Notes: generated by a model not told the origin, from the sequence alone. Shown: positions 1 to 8,611, numbered from the stretch's first letter. The stretch: DNA of 64,000 nucleotides from Exiguobacterium alkaliphilum 12/1 (GCF_000714435.1 NZ_JJMW01000019.1:248001-312000); one strand, 5' to 3'. Translations and numbers: made by a program.

Positions 1-159
1 GCGTCAGCCGACTATATGGGCGAGCGCGTCCCGGCCATCGTCCAAGACGGTCTCGTCACGGGGATGCAGTTTCACCCGGAGAAGAGCGGGACGTTCGGAT
101 TACGTTTATTACAAGAATGGAAGGAGTCGGTCGAACGTGAGATTACTACCGGCAATTGA
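1..159 (+). CDS. hisH: HisH, imidazole glycerol phosphate synthase glutaminase subunit (C-terminal 52 residues)
   Basis: The reading frame is open from base 1 and ends at TGA 157-159. The fragment carries the class I glutamine amidotransferase signature FHPEKSG, whose His and Glu complete the catalytic triad; the cysteine nucleophile lies upstream of the window. HisH hydrolyses glutamine and passes ammonia to HisF in the fifth step of histidine synthesis. The stop lies 23 bases inside hisA, so the two are translationally overlapped in the his operon. The identity is firm because of the motif and the hisAFIE genes that follow. Confidence 0.95.
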   Translation, partial: ASADYMGERVPAIVQDGLVTGMQFHPEKSGTFGLRLLQEWKESVEREITTGN

Positions 160-850
160 TTTAATCGATGGTAAAATCGTCCGCCTGACAGAAGGGGATT
201 TCAATACGGAAGAACAGTACGGGGACCCTTATGAAAAGTTGAAGGAATGGCGAGGGCGCGTCCCGATGCTCCACTTGATCGATCTCGAGGGAGCGAAAGC
301 GGGCGAGCCGAGACACCTTGACGTCGTCCGTTTCGCGAAAGAATGTGGCTTTTTCGTCCAGACGGGCGGGGGCATCCGTTCAGTCGAAGCACTCGATGCT
401 GTCATGGAGACCGGGGCCGACCGCGTCCTGCTCGGGACGAAGGCGTTCACGGATCCAGATTTCTTGGATGCGGCGCTCGTCAAATACGGTGACCGCATCG
501 CCGTCGCGCTTGACGCGTACGACGGGATGGTCGCCGTCAACGGCTGGCAAGAGGCGACGACGTTACGCGATATCGATGCCGCGAACGATTTGGTCGCTCG
601 TGGCGTGAAGACGATTCTCTACACAGATATCGGGTCGGACGGAAAGTTAAACGGCCCGAACCTCGAGCGGATGCGTGCGCTCCGTGCAGCCGTCTCGGTC
701 ACACTCATCGCTTCAGGCGGCGTGACGACAGAGGCAGACGTCCAGGCACTAAGCGACGCACAGATTGACGAGGCCGTCGTCGGAAAGGCGTTGCTTTCAG
801 GGAAAGTCAGTCTCGACCAATTAATTGAGTGGGAGGCGCGTCATGCTTAA
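137..850 (+). CDS. hisA: HisA, ProFAR isomerase
   Basis: The 237-residue TIM barrel isomerises ProFAR to PRFAR (1-(5-phosphoribosyl)-5-[(5-phosphoribosylamino)methylideneamino]imidazole-4-carboxamide). It opens with the family motif LLPAID, placing the catalytic Asp at residue 8; a second Asp is in the ALDAYDG strand near residue 126. The phosphate-binding TGGGIRS and ASGG loops are both present. The start is GTG 137, inside the end of hisH; no better start fits the conserved N-terminus. The gene ends 8 bases into hisF. Full family length, nothing unusual. Confidence 0.97.
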   Translation: MRLLPAIDLIDGKIVRLTEGDFNTEEQYGDPYEKLKEWRGRVPMLHLIDLEGAKAGEPRHLDVVRFAKECGFFVQTGGGIRSVEALDAVMETGADRVLLGTKAFTDPDFLDAALVKYGDRIAVALDAYDGMVAVNGWQEATTLRDIDAANDLVARGVKTILYTDIGSDGKLNGPNLERMRALRAAVSVTLIASGGVTTEADVQALSDAQIDEAVVGKALLSGKVSLDQLIEWEARHA

Positions 851-1610
851 ACGACGAATCATCCCATGTCTCGATGTAAAAGAAGGCCGTGTCGTCAAAG
901 GCGTCGAATTCGTGGCGCTACGTGACATCGGCGATCCTGTCGAAATCGCGAAATATTATGATGCGTCTGGTGCCGACGAACTCGTCTTTTTGGATATCAC
1001 GGCGAGCACCGAGCGCCGCCAGACGATGCTCGATGTCGTCAGTGCCGTCGCCCGGAAAGTATTCATCCCGCTCACGGTCGGCGGCGGCATCCGTTCGCTT
1101 GAAGACATCTCTTCGCTTTTAAAAGCAGGGGCGGACAAAGTGTCGCTCAATACGCTCGCCGTCGAGTCACCGGATTTGATTAAACAAGCGGCCGAACGTT
1201 TCGGGTCACAATGTATCGTCGTCGCCATCGACGTTCGCTTCGAGGACGGGGAGTACTTCGTCTACACGTATGGCGGCAAACAGAAGACGGAACTGCGCGC
1301 GATTGATTGGGCGAAACGAGTCGCCGAACTCGGGGCAGGGGAACTGCTCGTCACGTCGATGAACCAAGACGGGAAGCAGAGCGGATATGATTTAGCGATT
1401 CTCGAGCTTCTGCGCCATGCGGTCGATATTCCGATCATCGCGTCAGGCGGGGCCGGTAACGCAAATCACGTCGTCGACGCGCTCGAACGTGTCGATGCGG
1501 CGCTACTCGCTTCGATTCTACATGACCGAAAAACGACAGTGGAAGAGGTGAAGCACGTATGCAGCGATCACAACTTGCCGATGCGGTTCGTTACGATGAC
1601 AACGGACTGA
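843..1610 (+). CDS. hisF: HisF, imidazole glycerol phosphate synthase cyclase subunit
   Basis: A 255-residue TIM barrel that uses ammonia from HisH to turn PRFAR into imidazole glycerol phosphate and AICAR. The catalytic aspartates are at the expected places: Asp11 in PCLDVKEGRVVKG and Asp130 in VVAIDVRFEDG. TVGGGIRS and ASGGAGN phosphate loops are visible. ATG 843 is chosen because it begins the conserved [11 protein letters not shown]; an upstream start at 825 would add six non-conserved residues. It overlaps hisA by 8 bases and hisI by 52 bases, indicating one polycistronic operon. Confidence 0.97.
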   Translation: MLKRRIIPCLDVKEGRVVKGVEFVALRDIGDPVEIAKYYDASGADELVFLDITASTERRQTMLDVVSAVARKVFIPLTVGGGIRSLEDISSLLKAGADKVSLNTLAVESPDLIKQAAERFGSQCIVVAIDVRFEDGEYFVYTYGGKQKTELRAIDWAKRVAELGAGELLVTSMNQDGKQSGYDLAILELLRHAVDIPIIASGGAGNANHVVDALERVDAALLASILHDRKTTVEEVKHVCSDHNLPMRFVTMTTD

Positions 1611-1891
1611 TTCCAGCGATCATCGTCTCGATGGAAGACAACGCCGTGCTCATGCTTGGCTATATGAACGATGAGGCGATTCAACAGACGCTTGAGACGA
1701 ACACGGTCACATTCTGGTCGCGCTCGAAAGGCCGACTTTGGATGAAAGGCGAGTCGAGCGGGAATACGCTCGAACTGGAGAGCATTCACGTCGACTGCGA
1801 CCAAGACGCGCTCCTCGTCCGGGCCCGGGCCAATGGGCCGACGTGTCATACGGGCAATCGAAGTTGCTTTTTCACGGAGGTGGAAGGATGA
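1559..1891 (+). CDS. hisI: HisI, phosphoribosyl-AMP cyclohydrolase
   Basis: The 110-residue protein opens the purine ring of phosphoribosyl-AMP, the third step of histidine synthesis. Zinc ligands are visible in HVDCDQD and in the CHTGNRSCF segment; the FWSRSKGRLWMKGESSGN stretch is the family substrate loop. It begins at ATG 1559 inside hisF and ends with a 4-base overlap on hisE. HisI and HisE are separate proteins here, whereas in Bacillus subtilis they are fused. Confidence 0.96.
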   Translation: MQRSQLADAVRYDDNGLIPAIIVSMEDNAVLMLGYMNDEAIQQTLETNTVTFWSRSKGRLWMKGESSGNTLELESIHVDCDQDALLVRARANGPTCHTGNRSCFFTEVEG

Positions 1892-2196
1892 TTCATGAAC
1901 TAGAGAAGTTGATTCAAGAACGGAAGACGACACCGAAAGACGGATCGTATACGACGTATTTGTTCGAGTCAGGCGTCGACAAAATCGCCAAGAAGTTCGG
2001 TGAGGAGTCGTTCGAGGTCGTGATTGCAGCATTACAGGACGAGAACGTCGTCGAAGAGGCGGCCGACGTGATCTATCACTTGCTCGTCTTGCTCGCAGCG
2101 AAAGGCGTCTCGCTTGAAGACGTCGAGACGCTCCTCAGTGAGCGGCACGGCACGACGACACCAGCGAAACCACGTCGGGACGTCGAAGACTGGTAA
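1888..2196 (+). CDS. hisE: HisE, phosphoribosyl-ATP pyrophosphatase
   Basis: A 102-residue all-alpha MazG-superfamily enzyme that hydrolyses phosphoribosyl-ATP to phosphoribosyl-AMP and pyrophosphate, the second step of the pathway. The metal-binding pattern KKFGEESFEVVIA followed by EEAADVIYHLLVL is typical. ATG 1888 overlaps the hisI stop and has the Shine-Dalgarno GGAGGTGGAAGG in front; the open frame extends further upstream but only as antisense-free filler. It is the last gene of the operon, followed by a hairpin terminator. Confidence 0.95.
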   Translation: MIHELEKLIQERKTTPKDGSYTTYLFESGVDKIAKKFGEESFEVVIAALQDENVVEEAADVIYHLLVLLAAKGVSLEDVETLLSERHGTTTPAKPRRDVEDW

Positions 2197-2201
2197 AAAC
2201 G

Positions 2202-2236
2202 AAAAGGAACGAAGCCACGAGGCTCCGTTCCTTTTT
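2202..2236. terminator. Bidirectional terminator between hisE and the DUF7916-like gene
   Basis: AAAAGGAACGAAGCC pairs with GGCTCCGTTCCTTTT across a 4-base loop (one G-T type mismatch) and ends in a T-run. Both strands carry a T-run after the stem, fitting the convergent genes on either side. Confidence 0.85.
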
Positions 2237-3159
2237 TAGCGATTGACCGAGGCGGCCATACGGATGTACGTATGACGTCGGCCACGGATGGCAATCGATA
2301 ACGCTTGAATATTTTCCGGCGTGGCGATGCCAGACAGTCCGGCGTCCCCGATGTGAAACACGTCCGTCCCGCCACGTTTCGAGGATAAGGCGATTTCCCG
2401 AACCGTCGCCTCGTCGGCCCCTTCTTGCGAAGTCCCGATGGCGGCGACGACGAGCTTATTGAGCGCTTGAATATCGCGGGTGACTTCGAAAAACTCGTCC
2501 TCACGAACACCAGGCACGGTTCCTGGTGCTGGAATGAGGATGATGTCCGCTCCAGCCTCGGCGAAGCGCGTATAGGCTTCACGGTCAAGGACCCGACCGA
2601 CCCCGGCTTGATGCATCTTTCCGGCGATGATGACGCCAGCGAACTCTTGCCGGGCACTGATGATGGCTTGTTCAATGGCCTCGTTCGTCACACCGGTGTT
2701 CGGATTGCCGGTCAGGCAGATGAAGTCGATGCCAAGTTCAGACGCTTTCGCGAACGCTTCCCGTGTCGCGAGCCGTCCTTGTTTCACATCATACATATCC
2801 GTCGACTTCTCAGAAAAGTCGACCGGCTCCAAATTGACACCGATCGGTAGGCCGACGAGCCGTTTCAATTCGAGAATCGGATTGTCGGACATCGACTCCC
2901 CGGGAACGTTCCCGAATAAGGCGTGACTTTCTAGTCCTTTAATATACGGGTGAAACACGTCGAGCATGTTCAACAGAATCATGTCGGCACCGAACGCCCG
3001 GGCGAGTTCCGCGTTCGTCACTTCCGGGTAGAGCGGTTGGACCGTTGGGATGACCTCGGCGAGGACGGTCCGTCCTTCTGCTTTTTGAATCGAGGCAAGT
3101 AAGTCGTGACGGTTGAACGTTAAAAAATCACTGGCTTTGCAATCAAGAATCCGTTTCAT
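2236..3159 (-). CDS. DUF7916-like TIM-barrel protein, function unknown
   Basis: A 307-residue soluble protein with the repeating strand pattern of a TIM barrel: [58 protein letters not shown] and [10 protein letters not shown]. The start [12 protein letters not shown] with ATG 3157-3159 follows AGGAGG and resembles proteins annotated as DUF7916, sometimes loosely called PEP phosphonomutase or HAD-like in databases. This family name is recalled, not searched. No substrate can be assigned. It stands alone, divergent from maa, and ends in the shared terminator with hisE. Confidence 0.6.
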   Translation of the reverse strand: MKRILDCKASDFLTFNRHDLLASIQKAEGRTVLAEVIPTVQPLYPEVTNAELARAFGADMILLNMLDVFHPYIKGLESHALFGNVPGESMSDNPILELKRLVGLPIGVNLEPVDFSEKSTDMYDVKQGRLATREAFAKASELGIDFICLTGNPNTGVTNEAIEQAIISARQEFAGVIIAGKMHQAGVGRVLDREAYTRFAEAGADIILIPAPGTVPGVREDEFFEVTRDIQALNKLVVAAIGTSQEGADEATVREIALSSKRGGTDVFHIGDAGLSGIATPENIQALSIAIRGRRHTYIRMAASVNR

Positions 3160-3246
3160 GTAGCTTCCTCCTCTATGTCGTCATCACTCTATTCCCCGTT
3201 TCTTCATAAATTCCTCTATACTAGAATGGAAATGGGGGAGATCATA

Positions 3247-3801
3247 TTGACGGAAAAAGAGAAGATGATTCGTGGCGAACGATACATAGCAGGCGACAAG
3301 GAACTCGTAGCGGACCGGAAACACGCGAGACGCCTGACAGAACGCTTCAATGCGGCCGGGATTGACGAATTGGAGACACGTAAAGCCGCACTGAAAGAAT
3401 TGCTCGGTACGACGGGGGAATCGTATTATGTCGAACCGACGTTTAAATGTGACTACGGCTACAACATTCATCTCGGGGAGCGCTTTTTTGCGAATTTTGA
3501 CTGCGTCTTTTTAGATATTTGTCCGATTCGTTTCGGCGATGATTGTATGCTCGGACCGGGTGTACACGTGTATACGGCGACCCATCCACTCGACCCGACC
3601 GAGCGCATCTCCGGCGTCGAGTTCGGGAAACCGGTGACAGTCGGGCATCGGGTCTGGATTGGTGGAGGCGCCATCCTCAATCCAGGTGTGACGGTCGGCG
3701 ACGACGCGGTCATCGCATCCGGCTCGGTCGTCACGAAAGATGTTCCGGCTAAAGCGGTTGTCGGTGGCAATCCGGCACGTGTGCTCAAACTCATTCCATA
3801 A
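3247..3801 (+). CDS. maa: Maltose O-acetyltransferase family (Maa/LacA-like)
   Basis: A 184-residue left-handed beta-helix acetyltransferase that transfers acetyl from acetyl-CoA to a sugar hydroxyl. The N-terminal [19 protein letters not shown] is the Mac domain; hexapeptide repeats run from about residue 70, and the catalytic His is in [15 protein letters not shown] 3247 is chosen because GGGGGAG ends six bases upstream and because it yields the canonical N-terminus; a longer frame from 3175 lacks an RBS. The gene is monocistronic, followed by a strong hairpin. The acceptor sugar is unknown. Confidence 0.88.
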   Translation: MTEKEKMIRGERYIAGDKELVADRKHARRLTERFNAAGIDELETRKAALKELLGTTGESYYVEPTFKCDYGYNIHLGERFFANFDCVFLDICPIRFGDDCMLGPGVHVYTATHPLDPTERISGVEFGKPVTVGHRVWIGGGAILNPGVTVGDDAVIASGSVVTKDVPAKAVVGGNPARVLKLIP

Positions 3802-3804
3802 GAA

Positions 3805-3838
3805 AGTGCCCCGCAATGAGAATTGCGGGGCACTGTTT
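3805..3838. terminator. Bidirectional terminator, maa / glycosyltransferase
   Basis: A perfect 13-bp stem, AGTGCCCCGCAAT with ATTGCGGGGCACT, encloses GAGA. It lies between two convergent genes and overlaps the end of the minus-strand gene. Confidence 0.85.
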
Positions 3839-5195
3839 ATTCCCAAACTCGCTTCAATTTGAACGTTTCTTGCGCATAGCCCCATACAGAAATCGGTGAC
3901 ATGAACAATTGATAGCTCAATACGAAAAAGATAAAACCAAATAAGTTTTTACGTACACGCAAGTTCAAGTTCTTAAATACATAATCACGTTGATAGAAGT
4001 AAAGTAACCCGTAACTCAAAACAGTCAAGGGTAACACGAGTAATGTCATCGGACCTACAATCCAGTAATGACCGAACAAAGCTAAAATTAGACCTGGGAT
4101 CCAGAAGAACGTATAGGCGATGTCTAAATACGGCATAATCAAGTTGACACCTGTTAAATACTTCGTATAGAGCTGAGGTTGACGCCAGGGTTTCACTTCC
4201 TGCAACCCTTCAACCATGCCACGCGCCCAACGAGAACGTTGACGGGCAAAATGTTGAAATGACTCAGGCGCATCCGTGAACGCGACCGCGAGCGGCTCGA
4301 AATATACGCGTCGTTTTGTTTCAAGTAACCGCCACGTCAACACGATGTCTTCTCCGATTGCATCAGGCCAGCCACCGACTTCTTGAACGGCCGCTGTTTC
4401 ATATAAACTAAACGCGCCTTGTGCGACGAGCGTTCCTTGATAAAGTCCTTGAAGTCGTTTTATAGAAGCTATTCCTAAGAAATAATCCCATTCTTGAAGC
4501 CGTGTCCAAAACGAGCGACGACTGTTCCGAACGAGCATACTCCCGGCTACAGCACAGACATCTTTAGGACTGCTCACGAGGCGAGCTACTAAAAAACGAA
4601 CGGCAGAGGGGTGAATCAACGTATCCGCATCAAGTGTGATGACATATGGTGTTGTGACATGGGTCAATCCAAAGTTGAGTGCTTGAAACTTTCCAGGTTT
4701 TTGTTCATGCAGTAATGTGATCGGAAGTGAAAAGTCTTCTTTTGCTCGTAACACTTCGGCTGACGTGTTGTCATTTGAGTTGTTATCGATGACAAGCAAG
4801 TGAAGGGGACCTGTATAATCTTGCGTTGCAACGTAACGGATTGTCTCATAGATAGAAGACTCCTCATTATATGCGGCAATCATAACGGTTACAGCTTCAT
4901 TTGGATGTTCTTCCTTGAACGGAGGTTGACGATCGAGGACGAGACTTGCGAGAAGAAACGCCATCAAATATCCAGGTATGTAGGCGATGCCTCCGATAAT
5001 AAAAAGTGCGAGTGGGAGATTGGTCAGTTTGGCTAAATCCATGAGCCAAGGTAGTGAGATGTAGACTGAGAAGAGTAGCCAGACGAGTGAGAAGCTGTGG
5101 GACAACCAGAATCGAGTCATAATGGTCCAGTACCATCGATTGCCGATTCGATTTCTTCCCCATTTTGTCTCGACTGGTTCATTTCGTGACACCAT
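3837..5195 (-). CDS. Membrane glycosyltransferase family 2 (PgaC/IcaA/hyaluronan-synthase-like)
   Basis: A 452-residue processive-type GT2 enzyme. Two hydrophobic segments near residues 30-80 precede a cytoplasmic catalytic domain with AAYNEE, the DADT metal site, GED and the QRSRWARG product-binding motif; three or four further membrane segments follow. Relatives make poly-beta-1,6-N-acetylglucosamine or other beta-glycans at the membrane. ATG 5195 is chosen seven bases after GGAGGAA; the open frame begins five codons earlier. The gene is noticeably AT-richer than its neighbours, hinting at transfer. No accessory pga/ica genes are adjacent, so the polymer cannot be named. Confidence 0.85.
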   Translation of the reverse strand: MVSRNEPVETKWGRNRIGNRWYWTIMTRFWLSHSFSLVWLLFSVYISLPWLMDLAKLTNLPLALFIIGGIAYIPGYLMAFLLASLVLDRQPPFKEEHPNEAVTVMIAAYNEESSIYETIRYVATQDYTGPLHLLVIDNNSNDNTSAEVLRAKEDFSLPITLLHEQKPGKFQALNFGLTHVTTPYVITLDADTLIHPSAVRFLVARLVSSPKDVCAVAGSMLVRNSRRSFWTRLQEWDYFLGIASIKRLQGLYQGTLVAQGAFSLYETAAVQEVGGWPDAIGEDIVLTWRLLETKRRVYFEPLAVAFTDAPESFQHFARQRSRWARGMVEGLQEVKPWRQPQLYTKYLTGVNLIMPYLDIAYTFFWIPGLILALFGHYWIVGPMTLLVLPLTVLSYGLLYFYQRDYVFKNLNLRVRKNLFGFIFFVLSYQLFMSPISVWGYAQETFKLKRVWE

Positions 5196-5360
5196 AAAAA
5201 ATTCCTCCATATTATTGAATTGTAAATGTGAACATATTGCGCTTTAAAAATTGTGTAAATATGCACAGAATGCAACGAAGTGTAGCATAACAAAAAGAAT
5301 TTTGACGACCTTTGTGATGAAAGTCAACTAGAGAAATGTAATGCTCTCAAAACATTGACC

Positions 5361-5408
5361 TAAAACAAAAACACCCGAACGCGTCGATTGGGTTCCGACG
5401 GTTTCGGG
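5361..5408 (-). terminator. Terminator of the SBP-hisC unit
   Basis: On the minus strand CCCGAAACCGTCG pairs with CGACGCGTTCGGG and is followed by a T-rich run. The rest of the 5196-5414 interval is AT-rich and contains the promoter region of the glycosyltransferase; no other gene was seen. Confidence 0.75.
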
Positions 5409-5414
5409 CATGTT

Positions 5415-6419
5415 TTAAGAATGGGCGGTGACGTTCCATGTCGTCAATGCTTCGCGAGTCGCCTCGAGTGCATCCACGTTACCGAGTGTGACTCGAATCC
5501 CGGTCGCTTGACGCGAGACGTGAATCCCATGTGAAGCGAGATGTTGCCACAACGCTTCAGGCTCGTTAACCGTCACATAGAGGAAGTTCGCCTCAGACGG
5601 ATAGACGTCACCCACTTCTGACAGCAATTCAAGCCACTGCTCGCGCAGGTGGTGATGCCACGTGATGGCCTCTTGCACGTATGACGCATCCGCTAAAAAC
5701 AGATTCGCAATTTTAGCGCTAAAGCCACTTACGTTAAATGGCGGCACGAACTGGCGGAAGTAATTCGCCAAGTCGCTGTTTGTCACCATGAAACCGATAC
5801 GGATATTGGCGAGACCGAACGCCTTTGATAACGTCCGGAGCACGATCACGTTCGGAAAAGCATGGAGATGTGAAACCATACTCGCGTCCGGCGTGAAATC
5901 GATATACGCCTCATCGACGACAAGGTAGGGCACTCGTCCAGCGAGGTCGCTCAACTCAGCGACTGACCATTGTTTTCCGGTCGGATTGTTCGGGTTTGAC
6001 AGCAACAGTAGCTTTGGTTCATGTTCCGTCACCGATGCGACGAGACCGTCGAACGACAAATCATTCGTTTGAAGGTGACGTCCGTGCGCAATCGTTGTAA
6101 AAATCGGATAGAGGGCGAAATCCGGATTTGGAGACAAGACGACGTCTTCAGGCGACAAGAGCGCCTGCGTGACGACATGAATCATTTCGTCACTGCCGCA
6201 TCCGACGAGGAGCTGATTCGGTTCGACCCCAGCGTAGGCGGCGTAACGCGTGAACAGCTCATCGATTGGCTGTACCGGATACTCGTGCAAGTCATCAAAC
6301 GAAATGGCTGACAGTTGCTGCTTGATGCGGTCCGGGACCGGGAATTGGCTTTCGTTTTGATTCAAGCGAAAACCGGTTGGATAGGTAATTGGATAGATTG
6401 GCAGTGAGACAGGTCTCAT
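5415..6419 (-). CDS. hisC: Histidinol-phosphate aminotransferase
   Basis: A 334-residue fold-type I PLP aminotransferase converting imidazole acetol phosphate to histidinol phosphate. RLNQNES near residue 18, NPNNPTG near 142, DEAYIDF near 169 and the PLP lysine K199 in RTLSKAFG are the HisC signatures. ATG 6419 is taken because it overlaps the stop of the upstream gene (ATGA); a longer frame from 6443 would run into it. It lies outside the his operon, 3 kb away and on the other strand, cotranscribed with an amino-acid binding protein. It may also act on aromatic amino acids, as HisC does in some Bacillales. Confidence 0.9.
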   Translation of the reverse strand: MRPVSLPIYPITYPTGFRLNQNESQFPVPDRIKQQLSAISFDDLHEYPVQPIDELFTRYAAYAGVEPNQLLVGCGSDEMIHVVTQALLSPEDVVLSPNPDFALYPIFTTIAHGRHLQTNDLSFDGLVASVTEHEPKLLLLSNPNNPTGKQWSVAELSDLAGRVPYLVVDEAYIDFTPDASMVSHLHAFPNVIVLRTLSKAFGLANIRIGFMVTNSDLANYFRQFVPPFNVSGFSAKIANLFLADASYVQEAITWHHHLREQWLELLSEVGDVYPSEANFLYVTVNEPEALWQHLASHGIHVSRQATGIRVTLGNVDALEATREALTTWNVTAHS

Positions 6420-7177
6420 TCCGTTGGCTCCATTGAGAACCATTTCTTCGTCAATTCATCGATTTCACCTGACTCCATCATCTTCTTCAATTCGTCATTA
6501 AACTGGTCACGCAAGTCATCCTCTAACTTGAAGGCGGCCGCTGAACCTTTCTCGCCATCTTCTTTCAATGCGAACGTGTAAAATCCTTGATCCTGGTCCA
6601 AGTATTTTTGAGCGACCGTGTCTTCGATGACCATCGCATCGATTCGACCTGTGTTCAGTTCTTGTACGATTTCAGGAATCTTGTTCAATGAGACGAGCTC
6701 TGCGTCTGGTGCTTGTTCTTTAGCGATGTTTTCTTGAATCGAAGCCGTTTGGACGCCAATCTTTTTGCCGGCGAGCGCTTCAATCGACTGGAGCGATTCG
6801 TCTTTTGACATAATCAAGTTCGTCGCGGATAGATAGATGTCTGAGAAGGCGGCGTTTTGCTTCCGCTCTTCGGTCGGCGTCATGCCGGCCATGACAAAGT
6901 CGACCCGACCGGCGTTAAGTGCACCGAGTAGACTCCCGAAGTCCATGTCCTCAATTTTTAATTCATACCCGAGACGTTCCGAGATTGTTTCGGCAATCTC
7001 GATATCAAATCCGACGATGGCGTCCCCGTTGGCCGTGTCGACGAATTCATATGGAAAGTAATCGGCGCTCGTCCCCATGACGAGTGTCTTTTTCTCTTCG
7101 CCCGTCGTCTTTTGACTGCAAGCTCCAAGTGCGATGGCACTCACGACGAGTGCTCCTGTTAACAACCATTTCTTCAT
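6416..7177 (-). CDS. Amino-acid ABC transporter substrate-binding lipoprotein (SBP family 3)
   Basis: A 253-residue lipoprotein with signal peptide and lipobox LGAC (lipidated Cys20). The mature part has the SBP_bac_3 pattern: ADYFPYEF, GFDIEIAETI, LLGALNAGRVDFVMAGMTPTEER, GKKIGVQTAS and a C-terminal ELTKKWF. Such proteins bind polar or basic amino acids outside the membrane and hand them to an ABC permease. No permease or ATPase gene is beside it; the only partner is hisC, translationally coupled through a 4-base overlap. This suggests, but does not prove, histidine or a related amino acid as ligand. Start ATG 7177 follows AAGGAGGAA. Confidence 0.88.
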   Translation of the reverse strand: MKKWLLTGALVVSAIALGACSQKTTGEEKKTLVMGTSADYFPYEFVDTANGDAIVGFDIEIAETISERLGYELKIEDMDFGSLLGALNAGRVDFVMAGMTPTEERKQNAAFSDIYLSATNLIMSKDESLQSIEALAGKKIGVQTASIQENIAKEQAPDAELVSLNKIPEIVQELNTGRIDAMVIEDTVAQKYLDQDQGFYTFALKEDGEKGSAAAFKLEDDLRDQFNDELKKMMESGEIDELTKKWFSMEPTE

Positions 7178-7257
7178 ATAATAATTCCTCCTTCACGATA
7201 TGAGACTAAGTGTATATGTATGATTATTAATTGTAAAGTATAAAAATACAAAAACAA

Positions 7258-7295
7258 TTAAAAAAATGCATCCAATCTGAAGGCACAGGATGCAT
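7258..7295 (-). terminator. Terminator of the small kinase gene
   Basis: Read on the minus strand, ATGCATCC pairs with GGATGCAT around a 14-base loop and is followed by a run of T. It sits directly after the stop at 7303. Confidence 0.65.
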
Positions 7296-7302
7296 CAGGT
7301 GT

Positions 7303-7830
7303 TCAATCAATCGCTTGAAGATAGGCGATAATGTCAGAAAAACATGTCTCGAGCGGGCGATTCGTGTCGATTGTAAGCGTATGCATATGCGCTGGTTTTT
7401 TACTACCTGCGACAGTCCGATGAAAATCTTCTGGTGACACGCTTCTGATTTGACTGAGCTTCCGGTTTCGTTCCCGCAGCCGGCGATTGATTTCATCGAT
7501 GTCATCGACGAGACACTCGACGTATCGATAAGTGGCTCCGCTATTTTCTGTAATCGCTAGGCCGCGCTCAATCATCACGTCATATAGACAAGGGCTATCC
7601 AAAATGACGTTTCGCCCTAAAGACAAATGGAACTCGACGAGCGCCCAATCGAGATCATAAGCGATTTTTCCGGCCAGCCCGGGGTCGAGCGAGTGTTGTG
7701 CGGTTGATTCGAGCAGTGCCGTCTTCGTGACATCGTGATCGACGATGACCGCATCCAGTCGTCTGGCGATTTCGCGAGACAGCGTCGATTTGCCTGACCC
7801 GGGGAAACCGGACATTTGAAGAAAAAACAT
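7303..7830 (-). CDS. P-loop nucleotide/sugar kinase-like ATPase (AAA_33 type)
   Basis: A 175-residue protein beginning with a Walker A loop, GFPGSGKST, at about residues 8-16. VIVDHDVTK provides a substrate-side Asp, NVILDSPCLYD the Walker B-like strand and RRLRERNR an arginine-rich lid. This layout is seen in small uncharacterised kinases related to zeta toxin, chloramphenicol phosphotransferase and gluconate kinase. The substrate cannot be read from the sequence. Start ATG 7830 gives the conserved N-terminal strand. Its own terminator follows. Confidence 0.75.
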   Translation of the reverse strand: MFFLQMSGFPGSGKSTLSREIARRLDAVIVDHDVTKTALLESTAQHSLDPGLAGKIAYDLDWALVEFHLSLGRNVILDSPCLYDVMIERGLAITENSGATYRYVECLVDDIDEINRRLRERNRKLSQIRSVSPEDFHRTVAGSKKPAHMHTLTIDTNRPLETCFSDIIAYLQAID

Positions 7831-7839
7831 AGGGTATCC

Positions 7840-7935
7840 TCACGTTTCGTTTGATTTCCCGATGGTGAATCCGCCGAACGGGGAGAGCGTCTCATCGACG
7901 TAACGGATGAGTGCGTCGGATTCGTTCGTATGCTC
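7840..7935 (-). pseudogene. Possible 3' remnant of a lost gene
   Basis: Between the kinase and VOC genes a minus-strand frame without a start runs for 31 codons to TGA 7840-7842. Its product contains DALIRYVDETLSPFGG and FTIGKSNE, which reads like the end of a real folded protein, not random translation. It is preceded directly by TAG. The parent family was not recognised, and chance is a fair alternative. Confidence 0.25.
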
Positions 7936-7946
7936 CTACGCCCCCG

Positions 7947-8297
7947 TCAGCATTGGCACATCATCAGGACGTTTCCATCCGGGTCTTTGAAATGAAACCA
8001 ATGGTCGTGTTCAATCGAGGTTAAAATGTCAATTTGTCGTTGCATCATATGCGCGTATGCTTGGTGGATATCCGGCGTGTTCAAATGGAAAAGTGGGGTC
8101 TGGATGACGTTCGCTTCAGAAAAAATCTTACTATCGAGTACGAGATTTGGTCCGTTTAACGGGACGACATAAAGATGTCCGAACAGGATGTCTCCATCTG
8201 TCGCTAAATCAAACAGCTGACAATACCAGTCCCGGGACGTCGCAACGTCGCGGACGGGAATAAAGACGGTCCCGATTTCTGGGAGAATTGGATTCAT
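7947..8297 (-). CDS. VOC-superfamily (glyoxalase/bleomycin-resistance-like) protein
   Basis: A 116-residue single-repeat vicinal-oxygen-chelate protein: FIPVRDVATSRDWYCQLF at the start, a central LDSKIF strand, and the closing HDHWFHFKDPDGNVLMMCQ. Two monomers normally build the metal site. Members are dioxygenases, glyoxalases or antibiotic-binding proteins; the specific role here is unknown. ATG 8297 overlaps the stop of the truncated upstream frame (ATGA), so expression is probably coupled to it. Confidence 0.8.
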   Translation of the reverse strand: MNPILPEIGTVFIPVRDVATSRDWYCQLFDLATDGDILFGHLYVVPLNGPNLVLDSKIFSEANVIQTPLFHLNTPDIHQAYAHMMQRQIDILTSIEHDHWFHFKDPDGNVLMMCQC

Positions 8298-8611
8298 GGA
8301 TTCGCCTCCAGTTGATTCGCTACGAAACGACGGACTTCGGCCCGTGAACGCAGAATCATGATGTCTTTTTCGGATTCAAGTTTGTGTAAATGCTGTCGAA
8401 TCGCTGGTCGCTGCGACTTCGGATAATCCCACACCGACTTCAAGAACTTCGGGTCGAACCGTTCCTCACAACCGGAGTTCATGTCCGGACGTGTCTGGCC
8501 GTGATCGGACAGCATGCGCTTCAAGACGCGATACGTCCAAACGGTCCTCGGCAAGTCGAGAAATATAATCGTGTCGGCAGCGGGAAGGCGCAATGAGGAA
8601 TCTTCTTTGCA
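8294..8611 (-). pseudogene. Truncated adenylate-kinase-like topology modulation protein (FlaR-like)
   Basis: The frame encodes only the C-terminal half of a P-loop family called DNA topology modulation protein: AADTIIFLDLPRTVWTYRVLKRML, then TRPDMNSGCEERFDPKFLKSVWDYP and ILRSRAEVRRF. Full-length relatives are about 170-180 residues and start with a Walker A loop that is missing here. The frame opens immediately after TAA 8612-8614, and a TTG at 8593 is the only plausible initiation codon. The 5' part has been deleted, so kinase activity should be lost, although the remnant could still be translated and coupled to the VOC gene. Confidence 0.75.
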
